A stretch of 64,000 nt of DNA from Alistipes sp. (lineage in GTDB: Bacteria; Bacteroidota; Bacteroidia; Bacteroidales; Rikenellaceae), in the NCBI GenBank assembly GCA_017938765.1, contig JAGBAX010000005.1:1-64000 (forward strand), written 5' to 3'. The position numbers and the translations under genes are program-made. The notes beneath the pieces are model-generated. The model was given only the letters and a program-made list of their open reading frames with translations. It was not told the origin of the DNA and did no database searches. Of the stretch, positions 16,403 to 25,519 are shown piece by piece (the stretch's first letter is position 1; each line of letters starts with the position of its first letter).

Positions 16403-17668
16403 ATGAGACAATTTGTACACTTATTAGCTATAGCAATAACAGGCATCAGCCTAACAGCCTGTTCTCACAACAGTGAGCAGATTACCGAGGAGGAGAAGCC
16501 CCGTAACATCATCTACGGCATTGATGCCGACGGGTATCAGGTTGACAACTATGAGGTTGTAAAGGGTGACACTTGGGGAGGCATCCTTGACAGTTATGGC
16601 ATCACTACACAGAAGGTAAACCGACTGGATGCTCTTACAAAGGAGATATGCCCTCTGCGCACCATTCGCATAGGTCACAAGTATACAACATTTACCAAGC
16701 GAGATACAGTAGATACTGCCCGTATGAAGTTAGACTATCTTGTCTATGAGCAGGATGTTGTAAACTATGTTGTCTTTGCTTTTGTGGGTGACACAGTAGC
16801 TGTTCGCAAGGACTCAAAGCCCGTAACACTCCGCCGTACAAAGAGCAGCGGTGTGATTGAGAGTTCCCTTTGGGGTACAATTATGGAGGAGAATATGCCG
16901 TATGCCCTTGCAGCCGAGATGGAGGATATCTACCAGTGGACCGTTGACTTCTTCGGTATTCAGCAGGGCGACAGCTTTACTGTTATCTACGACGAGAAGT
17001 TCGTTGATACGCTCTCTGTTGGTATTGGCCGCGTGTGGGGCGCTAAGTTCAACCACCTTGGCAAGGATATCTACGCCATTCCGTTCCCTCAGGATGGCAA
17101 GGTGCAGTATTGGGAGGCAGATGGAGGCTCGTTGCGCAAGCAATTGCTTAAAGCACCGCTAAAGTTTACCCGCATATCTTCTAAGTTCTCATATTCGCGC
17201 TACCATCCAGTGCTGAAGAAGTATCGTCCACATACAGGTGTTGATTACGCTGCTCCAGCAGGAACTCCAGTGCGCGCAGTAGCAGATGGAGTTGTTACTC
17301 TGAAGGGTTATAAGGGCGCAGGAGGTCATACGGTGTACATCAAGCACCCAGGTAAGTTACAGTCTGGATACCTCCACTTGCGAGGTTATGCTAAGGGTAT
17401 CGCTGTAGGCAAACGCGTATCACAAGGTCAGGTTATCGGATATGTTGGTAGCACAGGTCGCTCAACAGGCCCTCACCTTGACTTCCGCCTCTGGAAGAAT
17501 GGTCAGCCAATAAATCCGCTCAAGGTACCACAGAAGCCTGCCGAGCCTATCAAGGAGGCTAATCGTGAGAAGTTTGAGTGGGTAAAATCTCGCATTATTG
17601 CCGAGCTTGAGGGCGAGGTACCAGACTCAATGAAGATTACAGTAATTGACTCTGTAGTAATTAAATAG
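16403..17668 (+). CDS. M23 (LytM) family peptidase lipoprotein
   Basis: The protein has 421 residues from ATG 16403. A lipoprotein signal ends at Cys20 (SLTAC). A middle region recalls LysM/opacity-like domains (VVKGDTWGGILDSYG). The C-terminal LytM domain carries HTGVDYAAPAGTPV, SGYLHLRG and STGRSTGPHLDFRLW. The first zinc His, the Asp and the LHL His are present. The usual HxH motif reads HLD, so one zinc ligand is Asp instead of His. It is probably a periplasmic peptidoglycan endopeptidase anchored in the outer membrane, or an activator of amidases. The -7 box lies 6 nt before the ATG, so the transcript may be leaderless. Confidence 0.88.
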   Translation: MRQFVHLLAIAITGISLTACSHNSEQITEEEKPRNIIYGIDADGYQVDNYEVVKGDTWGGILDSYGITTQKVNRLDALTKEICPLRTIRIGHKYTTFTKRDTVDTARMKLDYLVYEQDVVNYVVFAFVGDTVAVRKDSKPVTLRRTKSSGVIESSLWGTIMEENMPYALAAEMEDIYQWTVDFFGIQQGDSFTVIYDEKFVDTLSVGIGRVWGAKFNHLGKDIYAIPFPQDGKVQYWEADGGSLRKQLLKAPLKFTRISSKFSYSRYHPVLKKYRPHTGVDYAAPAGTPVRAVADGVVTLKGYKGAGGHTVYIKHPGKLQSGYLHLRGYAKGIAVGKRVSQGQVIGYVGSTGRSTGPHLDFRLWKNGQPINPLKVPQKPAEPIKEANREKFEWVKSRIIAELEGEVPDSMKITVIDSVVIK

Positions 17669-17672
17669 AGAT

Positions 17673-18089
17673 ATGGAGTTAGATAAGAGGATAGTAGATT
17701 TTATGGCGCGCCACCACGTGCTTACTCTGGCAACAGCGACCACTGAGGGTATGCCCTACTGCGCAGCTTGTTTCTACGCTTACGACAAGCGCCGAAATCT
17801 TATTATCTTCACATCTGACGAGACAACACTTCACGCACAACAGATGGCTGCAAATAGCACTGTTGCCGTAGCAATAAATCTTGAGACTCGTATTGTGGGT
17901 AAGGTGCAGGGCATTCAGATATGCGGCACAGCAAGACGAGGCGATGAGGCGGACAAGAGCATCTACATCAAGCGTTTTCCCTATGCAGCACTCGCACCGC
18001 TCAATATTTGGGTTGTAGAGCCTACATTTATGAAACTTACCGACAACACGCTCGGTTTTGGAAAGAAACTTATATGGAACAAGGCGTAG
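17673..18089 (+). CDS. Pyridoxamine 5'-phosphate oxidase-like FMN-binding protein
   Basis: This 138-residue protein has the split-barrel pattern of the PNPOx-like superfamily: ARHHVLTLATATTEGMPYCAACFY near the N-terminus, LIIFTSDETTLHAQQM, and VAVAINLE.....VGKVQGIQICGTARR. It is short and lacks the PNPOx C-terminal dimerisation region, so it resembles YhbP-type proteins of unknown substrate that bind FMN or heme. It sits 4 nt after the M23 gene, and its 3' end overlaps ispD by 16 nt. Confidence 0.8.
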   Translation: MELDKRIVDFMARHHVLTLATATTEGMPYCAACFYAYDKRRNLIIFTSDETTLHAQQMAANSTVAVAINLETRIVGKVQGIQICGTARRGDEADKSIYIKRFPYAALAPLNIWVVEPTFMKLTDNTLGFGKKLIWNKA

Positions 18090-18760
18090 TAGGAGTAGTT
18101 ATTGTCGCAGGTGGTAGCGGCACACGCATGGGCGGCACTCTACCGAAGCAGTTTGCACTGGTAGATGGACTACCTATACTTGCAAGGACGATAAACACCT
18201 TTGCACGCGCGTTTGCAGGCGCAAAGATTGTTGTTGTGCTTCCTGCCTCACAGATAGATTTCTGGAAGAACTACTCGGCTCGTTTTACTGTCGCTCGCCA
18301 CTCAATAACCGAGGGTGGGCAGGAGCGCTTTCACTCTGTAAAGCGTGGCATTGAGGCTCTTAGTGATGCTGTAGACCTTATTGCAGTACACGATGGAGTG
18401 CGCCCATTTGCCAGTGTTGAGATGATTCGTCGCGTAGCAGAGTGTGCGGCTGCAAATGGTGCTGCAATACCAGTAGTTGAAGCTGTAGACTCGTTTAGAG
18501 TAACGACAGAGGCTGGTAGTGAAGCAATAGACCGCAGAGTGTTGCGCGTTGTACAGACACCGCAGATTTTTGAGGCCTCACTACTGCGTGCGGCATATGA
18601 TACAGAGTATCAGCCGTCGTTTACCGACGATGCTTCAGTAGTTGAACAGACTACCCCTTGTCGCGTGACACTATGTCAAGGCGAGAGGAGTAACATTAAG
18701 ATTACCACACCAGAGGATATGGTTATAGCCCGTGCTATAGCCGAATCATTAAAGGAGTAG
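18074..18760 (+). CDS. ispD: 2-C-methyl-D-erythritol 4-phosphate cytidylyltransferase
   Basis: The start is ATG 18074 (228 residues), just before VVGVVIVAGGSGTRMGGTLPKQF, the nucleotide-binding signature of IspD. Other motifs are the GGQERFHSVKRG block, AVHDGVRPF, RVVQTPQIF and TDDASVVE. It makes CDP-methylerythritol in the MEP isoprenoid pathway. It overlaps the preceding gene by 16 nt and is followed 5 nt later by the PH-like membrane protein gene. Confidence 0.95.
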   Translation: MEQGVVGVVIVAGGSGTRMGGTLPKQFALVDGLPILARTINTFARAFAGAKIVVVLPASQIDFWKNYSARFTVARHSITEGGQERFHSVKRGIEALSDAVDLIAVHDGVRPFASVEMIRRVAECAAANGAAIPVVEAVDSFRVTTEAGSEAIDRRVLRVVQTPQIFEASLLRAAYDTEYQPSFTDDASVVEQTTPCRVTLCQGERSNIKITTPEDMVIARAIAESLKE

Positions 18761-18765
18761 AGAGA

Positions 18766-19281
18766 ATGTTTGAGTACAAATATACTATTGACAACAAGAC
18801 AAAGTATCGCACGGTGGTACACTTCCTCATCTTTGCAGGTGTGGCTACGGGGCTGTTTGTACTCTTTGAGGGTGGATATATCCTTGCGTGGTTTATCTCA
18901 ATAATTGTGGCTGTGCTTGCCCTTATGGCACTATCTATTCCGCGTAAGGTGGTAGTTGGCGAGGATGGCATAGATATATGCTGCATATCGGACTACACAT
19001 ATATTGCCTACAACGAGATTGCCTCAGTGCGCACAGTTGAGAGTAGTGAGATGAAGTTTACTATTCCCATCTTTGCCGCTGCAGGATTTTTTGGATACTA
19101 CGGCTGCTACCTTAACTTGAGGGGGATGGACTTTGTGAAAATCTACGCCTCAAAGTGGAGCGGTTTTGTAGAGATTACAGATATATACGAGGATAAATAC
19201 TATATTTCGTGCGACGATGAGAGAGAGATGGTGGAGAGGGTTTTGGAACGAGTGTCGCTCAGACCAGAAGATAATGAATAG
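18766..19281 (+). CDS. Small membrane protein with bacterial PH-like domain (paralogue 1)
   Basis: The 171-residue protein has two hydrophobic segments (about residues 18-55), then a region reading KVVVGEDGIDICC, YNEIASVRTVE and AAGFFGYYGCYLN..., ending with YYISCDDEREMVERV. The layout (two membrane helices plus a PH-like beta domain with an FFGYYG motif) is shared with the protein at 62353-62853. Function is unknown. Its 3' end overlaps the LytTR gene start by 8 nt, so the two are translationally coupled. Confidence 0.65.
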   Translation: MFEYKYTIDNKTKYRTVVHFLIFAGVATGLFVLFEGGYILAWFISIIVAVLALMALSIPRKVVVGEDGIDICCISDYTYIAYNEIASVRTVESSEMKFTIPIFAAAGFFGYYGCYLNLRGMDFVKIYASKWSGFVEITDIYEDKYYISCDDEREMVERVLERVSLRPEDNE

Positions 19282-20164
19282 AGATATATTTGATCAACAT
19301 ATTCCAAAGTCTGTATTTACAATACCAAAGCAGGCGCTGGTAGTCTTTGTCATGGCAGTAACCACTGTCGTATTTATCACTATTTTCAGACCATTTAGAA
19401 TATACGAGTCACTGGACTTTCTTGTTTCACAGAAACCTACTCACCTTATTGACTCGCCAGAGGATGCCTTCTACCTTGCTATGACATCTGTTGTGCTTCT
19501 GGGCTCACTGATGGTATTTTGCTCACGCATAATACTTGTCAAGAGTGTGCGCGACAAACTCTCATACAGAGGTTTTCTTCTCTGGTGTGGGCTGGAGTTT
19601 GTTGTCGTGGCATTGGGAATTACAGTGTGGTCGTCGGCTCTATTTCATCAAGAGAATATCGGCATACTGAGCCTATTCTTTAAGGTGCTGGGTCGTACGA
19701 CATGTATACTATTTATACCATATCTCTTCTGTTGGCTCTATATCATCATCTTAGATAAGGCCTCACAGATTAAGGCTCTGCGTGAGAGTATGGACAAGGA
19801 TGATACAGCACCGCAAAAATCACATATACTCTTCTATGATGACCACTCAGAGATGCGACTGAGCGTCAAGCGCGAGGATTTATTGCTTATTGAGTCGGCT
19901 GATAACTACATCTGCGTGTGGTATATGAACAACGACCAAGTAAAGAAGAGTATGATTCGTAATACTATGAAGCGCGTTGTTGAGCAGCTTAAAGATAGCT
20001 CTGTACAGCGCTGCCACCGCTCCTATATGATTAATATGGACAAGGTCAAAATCTTGCGCCGAGACAAGGAGGGGGTATTTATAGAGTTCGGCATTGAGGG
20101 CGTTTTTGATGTGCCTATATCAAAGACCTACCTTAAGAATATTACCGAATGGCTAATGAAATGA
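19274..20164 (+). CDS. Membrane-bound LytTR transcriptional regulator
   Basis: I start at ATG 19274 (296 residues). Four hydrophobic segments span about residues 17-165. A C-terminal LytTR DNA-binding domain follows (HILFYDDHSEMRLSVKREDLLLIESADNYICVWY ... CHRSYMINMDKV ... VPISKTYLKNI, about 190-293). There is no receiver domain and no histidine kinase gene nearby, so signalling is probably direct through the membrane part. It overlaps the PH-like protein gene by 8 nt, which suggests that protein could be a partner. LytTR proteins bind pairs of 9-bp repeats; no target site was identified. Confidence 0.85.
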   Translation: MNRDIFDQHIPKSVFTIPKQALVVFVMAVTTVVFITIFRPFRIYESLDFLVSQKPTHLIDSPEDAFYLAMTSVVLLGSLMVFCSRIILVKSVRDKLSYRGFLLWCGLEFVVVALGITVWSSALFHQENIGILSLFFKVLGRTTCILFIPYLFCWLYIIILDKASQIKALRESMDKDDTAPQKSHILFYDDHSEMRLSVKREDLLLIESADNYICVWYMNNDQVKKSMIRNTMKRVVEQLKDSSVQRCHRSYMINMDKVKILRRDKEGVFIEFGIEGVFDVPISKTYLKNITEWLMK

Positions 20165-20214
20165 CACACACATTATCTAACAGATAATTATTAACCAATA
20201 AACAACCAAAGTGT

Positions 20215-21852
20215 ATGAAACATTTTATTGAAAGATTTGCCGAGTCGGCGCAAAACAACTGGCACAAGCCAGCTGTGTGTGACTATCACGGTGAGACTTT
20301 CTACTATGCAGATGTAGCAACACACATTGCTAAACTGCACATTGTTTTTGAGAAGTTGGGTGTAAAGGTGGGAGACAAAATTGCCATCAGCGCTAACAAC
20401 ACAGCTCGTTGGGGTATCTCTTATCTTGCAATTATCGCCTACCGCGCAGTTGCAGTGCCTATTCTGAATGGCTTCTCAGCAGAAAACCTTCAGAAACTTG
20501 TAGACCACTCTGACAGCGTAGCTCTGTTTACAGAGCGTAAGATGTGGGCAACAATGTCTGCTGAGCATATGCCACAGCTTAAGGGTGCTATCTGCATTGA
20601 GGACTTTACAGAGTTGTGGTCTAAGGATAATGTCCTGAGTGACATTATTCCAAATCTCCAGCAGCTCTTTAGAGCAAAGTACCCACAGGGTATGAAGCGT
20701 AAGTTTGTACAGTATGAAGTTGGTGAGCCAGATGACCTAAATACTATCAGCTACACCTCTGGTACTACATCTTCGCCAAAGGGCATTATGCTCTCAAACA
20801 ACAACATTTCGTCTAACATTACCTTCGGCGTAAACCGCATTAAGCTACCTCTTGGCTCTAACATCGTATCTATGTTGCCACTGGCGCACCTCTACGGTCT
20901 TGCCTTTGAGTTTATCTATCCTGTGTGCTCTGGCGCTACAGTATACTTCCTCGGCAAGATGCCAACCCCTACCCTGCTGATGCAGGCATTCAAGGATGTT
21001 AGACCTTATATGCTCATTACAGTGCCTCTGGTGCTTGAGAAAATTATGCGCAACAAGGTTATCCCAACACTTGAGAGACCTATGCTAAAGATGTCCCTTA
21101 AGGTTCCAGGACTTAGAAACATCATCTACAAGTCTGTACGCAAGAAGATTCTCGCATCATTTGGTGGCAATATGAAGCATATCATCGTTGGTGGCGCAGC
21201 AATTAGCGGCCCTATTGAGGTGCTTCTAAAGCAGATTAAACTCCCTTATACCGTTGGATACGGTATGACCGAGTGCGGTCCACTTATCGGCTATGAGGAT
21301 TGGTACGACTTCGCTATCCGCTCATGTGGCAAGCCTGTAGACGGTATGGAGGTGCGCATTGCATCGCCAGACCCAACAAGTGGCATTGGCGAGATTCAGG
21401 TGTGCGGAGATAACGTTATGCTCGGATACTATAAGCAGCCAGATATCACCGCCGCAACATTTACCGATGACGGATATATGCGCACTGGCGACCTCGGTGT
21501 TATGGATAAGTACGGAAATATCTATATCAAGGGCCGCTCAAAGAATATGATTCTTACAGCAAATGGCCAGAATGTCTACCCAGAGGAGATTGAGGAGCTG
21601 CTCAATGCAATGCCTCACGTGCGCGAGTCAATTATCATCAGCCGCAAAAACCGCATTATCGCAATCGTGGCTACAGAGAACGACGATAGCAACCCGCTGA
21701 CAAAGTCACAGCTCAAGACCATTATGGAGTCAAACCGCATTATGCTCAACCAAAAACTTCCAGCATATGCCCAGGTCTACGACATAGAGATGCTTGACGA
21801 CGACTTTGAACGCACACCAAAGAACTCCATCAAACGATTTATGTATAAGTAA
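20215..21852 (+). CDS. AMP-dependent acyl-CoA synthetase (long-chain fatty acid ligase family)
   Basis: The 545-residue protein has the adenylate-forming motifs: SYTSGTTSSPKGIMLS (about residues 179-194), PLAHLYGLAFE, VGYGMTECGPLIGYE, YMRTGDLGVMDKYGNIYIKGRSKNMI (about 420-445) and a C-terminal PKNSIKRF with the catalytic Lys. It activates fatty acids to acyl-AMP and then acyl-CoA at the inner membrane. Chain length is not predictable here. It is monocistronic by context: a 50-nt AT-rich gap separates it from the LytTR gene, and a strong terminator follows. Confidence 0.9.
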   Translation: MKHFIERFAESAQNNWHKPAVCDYHGETFYYADVATHIAKLHIVFEKLGVKVGDKIAISANNTARWGISYLAIIAYRAVAVPILNGFSAENLQKLVDHSDSVALFTERKMWATMSAEHMPQLKGAICIEDFTELWSKDNVLSDIIPNLQQLFRAKYPQGMKRKFVQYEVGEPDDLNTISYTSGTTSSPKGIMLSNNNISSNITFGVNRIKLPLGSNIVSMLPLAHLYGLAFEFIYPVCSGATVYFLGKMPTPTLLMQAFKDVRPYMLITVPLVLEKIMRNKVIPTLERPMLKMSLKVPGLRNIIYKSVRKKILASFGGNMKHIIVGGAAISGPIEVLLKQIKLPYTVGYGMTECGPLIGYEDWYDFAIRSCGKPVDGMEVRIASPDPTSGIGEIQVCGDNVMLGYYKQPDITAATFTDDGYMRTGDLGVMDKYGNIYIKGRSKNMILTANGQNVYPEEIEELLNAMPHVRESIIISRKNRIIAIVATENDDSNPLTKSQLKTIMESNRIMLNQKLPAYAQVYDIEMLDDDFERTPKNSIKRFMYK

Positions 21853-21879
21853 AAAAAGACCCTTCGGGGTCTTTTTTTT
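21853..21879 (+). terminator. Intrinsic terminator with UUCG loop
   Basis: GACCC-TTCG-GGGTC with flanking A and T runs starts directly at the stop codon of the acyl-CoA synthetase gene. The T-run leads into the conserved element copy B. Confidence 0.9.
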
Positions 21880-21880
21880 G

Positions 21881-21912
21881 GCTATTAGCTGTTGGCCTTT
21901 AGCCATTAGCCA
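21881..21912 (+). repeat. Post-terminator conserved element, copy B
   Basis: This sequence aligns without gaps to 168-199 on the opposite strand at about 27 of 32 positions. It has the same placement, directly after the terminator T-run of the gene upstream. Confidence 0.55.
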
Positions 21913-22043
21913 ACAGTAAAATTTAATGAGATTAGGGGAATTAGTGAATTTAGCGACAATATGCCTTAAACTCACTAAACTCCTTAAGTTCACTACTTGA
22001 CAAAACAAAAATTGATTTTAAGGCGGTGGTTACCACGCTCAGC

Positions 22044-22096
22044 AAAAAAATTAGCTATGGATAGTACATCGCTGTACAGCCATAGCTAATTTTTTT
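22044..22096. terminator. Large bidirectional hairpin between convergent transcripts
   Basis: AAAAAAATTAGCTATGG (22044-22060) pairs perfectly with 22080-22096. The loop contains a further GTACA/TGTAC pair. A-run and T-run flanks make it a plausible terminator for the leftward nqr operon and a back-up for the rightward gene. Confidence 0.75.
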
Positions 22097-22127
22097 GTTA
22101 GCGGAAGTAAATGTCCAGTTCAAGTTG

Positions 22128-22253
22128 TAAATCTGATTTTAGGCGAGTATTTACAAGGCACACAAGAAGCCGAGCGCGCAGCATACTAAAGCGTATGTGA
22201 GCAGCTCGGCTATCGCAGTGTAACGCAGTAAATACCGCTTAAAATCAGATTTA
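22128..22253. repeat. 126-bp imperfect palindrome at the nqrF 3' end
   Basis: The outer arms 22128-22154 and 22228-22253 are inverted repeats matching about 24 of 26 positions with one gap. Inside lie AGCCGAGC (22168-22175) and GCTCGGCT (22204-22211), and GCATAC/GTATGT near the centre. The right arm ends on the nqrF stop codon. It could fold as RNA in either direction or as a cruciform. It resembles a miniature repeat or a REP-like element; no transposase is near. Confidence 0.65.
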
Positions 22254-23507
22254 TGCGCCGAAGTTATCGTACAAAATATTCTCTGGCGGCACTCCGAGTG
22301 AATCAAGAAGCTTCTCTACTGAAGCAACCATCATTGGAGGTCCACACATAAGGTAGATACATCCCTCTGGATCCTCGTGGTTCTTGAGGTAGTTCTCAAA
22401 CAGAACATTGTGAACGAAGCCCACCTTATAGTCTACACCTGCTGCATCTGCCTCTGGATCTGGGCGGTCAAGAGCAAGGTTGAACTTAAAGTTAGGGAAG
22501 TCGCGCTCAATGGCTGCGTAATCCTCAAGATAGAATGCCTCCTTAAGTGAACGAGCACCGTACCAGAATGTTACTGGGCGCTTTGTCTTCTCAGTCTTAA
22601 ACAGGTGCATAATGTGGCTACGCATAGGCGCCATACCTGCACCACCACCGATAAAGATAAGCTCCTGATCATCTGGAAGGTTATCTGGCAAGAAGAACTC
22701 ACCAAATGGACCAGACATTGTAATCTTATCGCCTGGCTTGAGTGAGTAGATGTAAGAAGAACATACACCTGGGTTTACAGGGAGCATCTTACGATCTGGG
22801 CCAAATGGAGGGGTTGCGATACGAACATTAAGACGGATAATATCGCCCTCAGCAGGGTAAGTTGCGCAAGAGTATGCACGAACCTGTGGCTCTGGGTTGA
22901 CCATCACAAGGTCACGAAGACCGAACTTAACCCAATCCTCCTCGTACTGTGGATCAACATCAATATCCTTATAGTTCACAGTGATTGCTGGCACATCAAT
23001 CTGGATATAACCACCAGAACGGAAGTTCAGGTGCTCACCCTCTGGAAGCTTAACGACAAACTCCTTGATAAATGTAGCCACATTGTGGTTAGAGACAACC
23101 TCGCACTCCCACTTTTTGATGCTAAGCACTGAAGATGGAACAGCGATACGCATATTCTCCTTAACCTTTACCTGGCAACCAAGACGCCAGTGGTCACGAA
23201 TCTGTGCGCGGTTAAAGAAGCCCTTCTCGGTTGGCAGCACCTCGCCACCACCCTCAAGAACCTGACACTTGCACTGACCGCAAGCACCCTTACCACCACA
23301 AGCTGATGGAAGGAAGATATTGGCAGTAGCAAGAGTAGCGAGCAGGTTACCACCTGCCTCAACATCAACGACCTTCTTACCGTCGTTGATATCAATTGTA
23401 ACCTTACCAGATGTGGTAAGTTTTGCCTTTGCAAAGAGTAGCAGAGCCACCAGAAGAAGTGTCACTGCAAGAAAGGCAACAATTGCAACTAAAATTACTT
23501 TTCCCAT
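22251..23507 (-). CDS. nqrF: Na+-translocating NADH:quinone reductase subunit F
   Basis: The 418-residue protein has one N-terminal membrane helix (residues 4-26), a ferredoxin domain with CGGKGACGQCKC and a later Cys (GCQVKV) for the [2Fe-2S] cluster, the FAD motif RAYSCATYP (around 216), and NADH-binding FIGGGAGMAPMRSH and YLMCGPPMMVASV. It oxidises NADH and feeds electrons into the pump. It is the last gene of the nqr operon and its stop codon lies in a 126-bp palindrome. Confidence 0.97.
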   Translation of the reverse strand: MGKVILVAIVAFLAVTLLLVALLLFAKAKLTTSGKVTIDINDGKKVVDVEAGGNLLATLATANIFLPSACGGKGACGQCKCQVLEGGGEVLPTEKGFFNRAQIRDHWRLGCQVKVKENMRIAVPSSVLSIKKWECEVVSNHNVATFIKEFVVKLPEGEHLNFRSGGYIQIDVPAITVNYKDIDVDPQYEEDWVKFGLRDLVMVNPEPQVRAYSCATYPAEGDIIRLNVRIATPPFGPDRKMLPVNPGVCSSYIYSLKPGDKITMSGPFGEFFLPDNLPDDQELIFIGGGAGMAPMRSHIMHLFKTEKTKRPVTFWYGARSLKEAFYLEDYAAIERDFPNFKFNLALDRPDPEADAAGVDYKVGFVHNVLFENYLKNHEDPEGCIYLMCGPPMMVASVEKLLDSLGVPPENILYDNFGA

Positions 23508-23528
23508 TGTTATACTCTTTATAAAGGT

Positions 23529-24137
23529 TTACAACTGAATACCAGAGAAGATCATAAACGCGATACCGAGCAGACCTGTGATAATGAAGGCGATACCCGG
23601 ACCCTTCAGAGCTGCAGGGATGTTTGAGTAGGTACAACGCTCGCGGATAGCAGCCATCATAACGATAGCAATCCACCAACCAATACCAGAACCCAGACCG
23701 TATACTACAGACTGACCGAAGTTGTTAATCTCTCCAGCACCTACCATCTGCTGCATAAAGAGTGAACCACCCATGATTGCGCAGTTTACAGCGATAAGCG
23801 GCAAGAAGATACCAAGCTGGTTATAGAGTGTAGGCGAGAATTTCTCAACAACCATCTCTACCAGCTGCACGAATGCTGCAATAACGGCAATAAAGATGAT
23901 AAATGAGAGGAACGACAAATCAACACCCTCAACAAGTGCATTTGGAGCAAGTACATACTCATTAAGCAAATAGTTGAGTGGTACTGTCATTGTCTGCACA
24001 AAAGTTACTGCAAGACCAAGGCCAAGAGCTGTCTTTACACTCTTAGATACAGCGATATAGGAGCACATTCCGAAGAAGAATGCGAACACCATGTTGTCGA
24101 TAAAAATCGAGCTGATAAATAAATTCAAAGTCTCCAT
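23529..24137 (-). CDS. nqrE: Na+-translocating NADH:quinone reductase subunit E
   Basis: The 202-residue polytopic protein starts [31 protein letters not shown], a classic NqrE N-terminus, and contains the paired Cys positions ([11 protein letters not shown] and [11 protein letters not shown]) that hold the intramembrane iron centre shared with NqrD. Six membrane segments are expected. It lies 11 nt after nqrD and 21 nt before nqrF in the operon. Confidence 0.97.
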   Translation of the reverse strand: METLNLFISSIFIDNMVFAFFFGMCSYIAVSKSVKTALGLGLAVTFVQTMTVPLNYLLNEYVLAPNALVEGVDLSFLSFIIFIAVIAAFVQLVEMVVEKFSPTLYNQLGIFLPLIAVNCAIMGGSLFMQQMVGAGEINNFGQSVVYGLGSGIGWWIAIVMMAAIRERCTYSNIPAALKGPGIAFIITGLLGIAFMIFSGIQL

Positions 24138-24148
24138 TGTCTATCCTC

Positions 24149-24778
24149 CTATTTTTCCTGTAAATCCTTATTAAATGAACGATGAGCCCAGATAATGCAA
24201 CCTACGATAATCAGTGCCATTGGTGGGAAGAGCATAAGACCGCAGTTTGAGTAGAAACCGCCCTCTGCAAGGTACCAGCTCTCTGGAATAATGCGGAAAC
24301 CAAAGAGAGTACCAGAGCCGAGAAGCTCACGGAAGAATGCGATAATCACCAAAATAGATGCATAACCAAGACCATTGCCAATACCGTCAAGGAAAGAGTC
24401 CCAAGGCTTGTTCTGGAGAGCAAATGCCTCAACACGACCCATAACGATACAGTTTGTAATAATCAGACCCACATAGACAGAGAGCTGCTTTGAGACATCA
24501 TAAACAAATGCCTTAAGCACCTGGTCTACAAGGATTACCAACGCTGCGATAACCACAAGCTGAACGATAATTCGGATGCGAGAAGGCACACCGTTACGCA
24601 GCAGGGACATCACAAGGTTAGAGAATGCTGTTACCACCATCACTGACAAGCCCATAACAATTGCAGGCTTGAGCTGTACGGTAACCGCCAAAGCTGAACA
24701 GATTCCCAGAATCTGTACGATGACAGGGTTATTGCCAGAGAGTGGCGCTGTCAAATTTTTCAAACTCTTACTTGCCAT
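24149..24778 (-). CDS. nqrD: Na+-translocating NADH:quinone reductase subunit D
   Basis: The 209-residue membrane protein has [20 protein letters not shown] and [16 protein letters not shown], the two Cys-containing half-helices that match those of NqrE and form the iron centre in the membrane. It is separated from nqrC by 4 nt. Length and motifs are normal for the family. Confidence 0.97.
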   Translation of the reverse strand: MASKSLKNLTAPLSGNNPVIVQILGICSALAVTVQLKPAIVMGLSVMVVTAFSNLVMSLLRNGVPSRIRIIVQLVVIAALVILVDQVLKAFVYDVSKQLSVYVGLIITNCIVMGRVEAFALQNKPWDSFLDGIGNGLGYASILVIIAFFRELLGSGTLFGFRIIPESWYLAEGGFYSNCGLMLFPPMALIIVGCIIWAHRSFNKDLQEK

Positions 24779-24782
24779 TGTT

Positions 24783-25508
24783 TTACTCGTTTAAAGTGTT
24801 AGACTCAGCCTCAACCTCTGCAGTCGCAGCAGCGCGAGCAGCATCAAAGTAAGGCTTGTAATAATTGAGGCAGTCAGAAATCATTGCTGAAACACCGTCA
24901 GAGGTCTTTGTACCACCTGTAATGGCGTCAACCTGATGAGGGTTACCCTTCTCTGCACCACCCTTCTTAAGAGTGATACCTACGAGCTGGTCGTTCTCAT
25001 AAACACTCTTGCCAACATACATTGCCTGGTGCTTTGGAGTAGTAATCTCTGCACCAAGACCTGGAGTCTCACCAGAGTGGTCAAGAACGATACCCTTTAC
25101 GGTATTCATATCAGTATCAAGAGCGATATAGCCCCAGATTGGGCCCCAAAGACCTGCGCCATAGAGAGGTGCAACAACGCCTGATGTAGCAACGAAGAGC
25201 GGGAAGCGGTTAGCCGCAAAACTACCCTTAAGGTCGTTAAGAGCTGCGAACACCTCGCTAACATCCTCTGAAACTACTGCGCCAGTCTGATCAAGGATAA
25301 CTGCCTTTGTAATTACGCTATCGTAAGCTACTGTTGCAGGATCCTCGCCCAGTGCCTTTACAATCTGTGTCTTCTTCTCGTTAAGCATATTCTCCTGCTG
25401 GCGTGGTGCAAGACCAAGAGCTGCTACAGCAAGCAGAACGGCAACGATAACTACCATTATTACCGAGTAGATAATAATATAGGTATTACTATTTGTATTT
25501 ACTTTCAT
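24783..25508 (-). CDS. nqrC: Na+-translocating NADH:quinone reductase subunit C
   Basis: The 241-residue protein has an N-terminal membrane helix (residues 8-32) and a periplasmic FMN domain. The covalent FMN site is the Thr in [16 protein letters not shown] (around residue 200). [13 protein letters not shown] and [13 protein letters not shown] are family-typical. The acidic Ala/Glu-rich C-terminal tail extends beyond the core. Confidence 0.96.
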   Translation of the reverse strand: MKVNTNSNTYIIIYSVIMVVIVAVLLAVAALGLAPRQQENMLNEKKTQIVKALGEDPATVAYDSVITKAVILDQTGAVVSEDVSEVFAALNDLKGSFAANRFPLFVATSGVVAPLYGAGLWGPIWGYIALDTDMNTVKGIVLDHSGETPGLGAEITTPKHQAMYVGKSVYENDQLVGITLKKGGAEKGNPHQVDAITGGTKTSDGVSAMISDCLNYYKPYFDAARAAATAEVEAESNTLNE

Positions 25509-25519
25509 AACCCCTCCTC

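Larger units (their letters stand above)
21880..22250. other. Gene-free segment of about 370 bp made of structured DNA
   Basis: No open reading frame or promoter stands out. In order it holds the post-terminator element (21881-21912), an AT-rich stretch with short direct repeats of the TTAGTGAATTTAG type (21920-21995), a 17-bp-stem hairpin (22044-22096), and a 126-bp palindrome reaching the nqrF stop codon. It separates two convergent transcripts. Confidence 0.7.
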
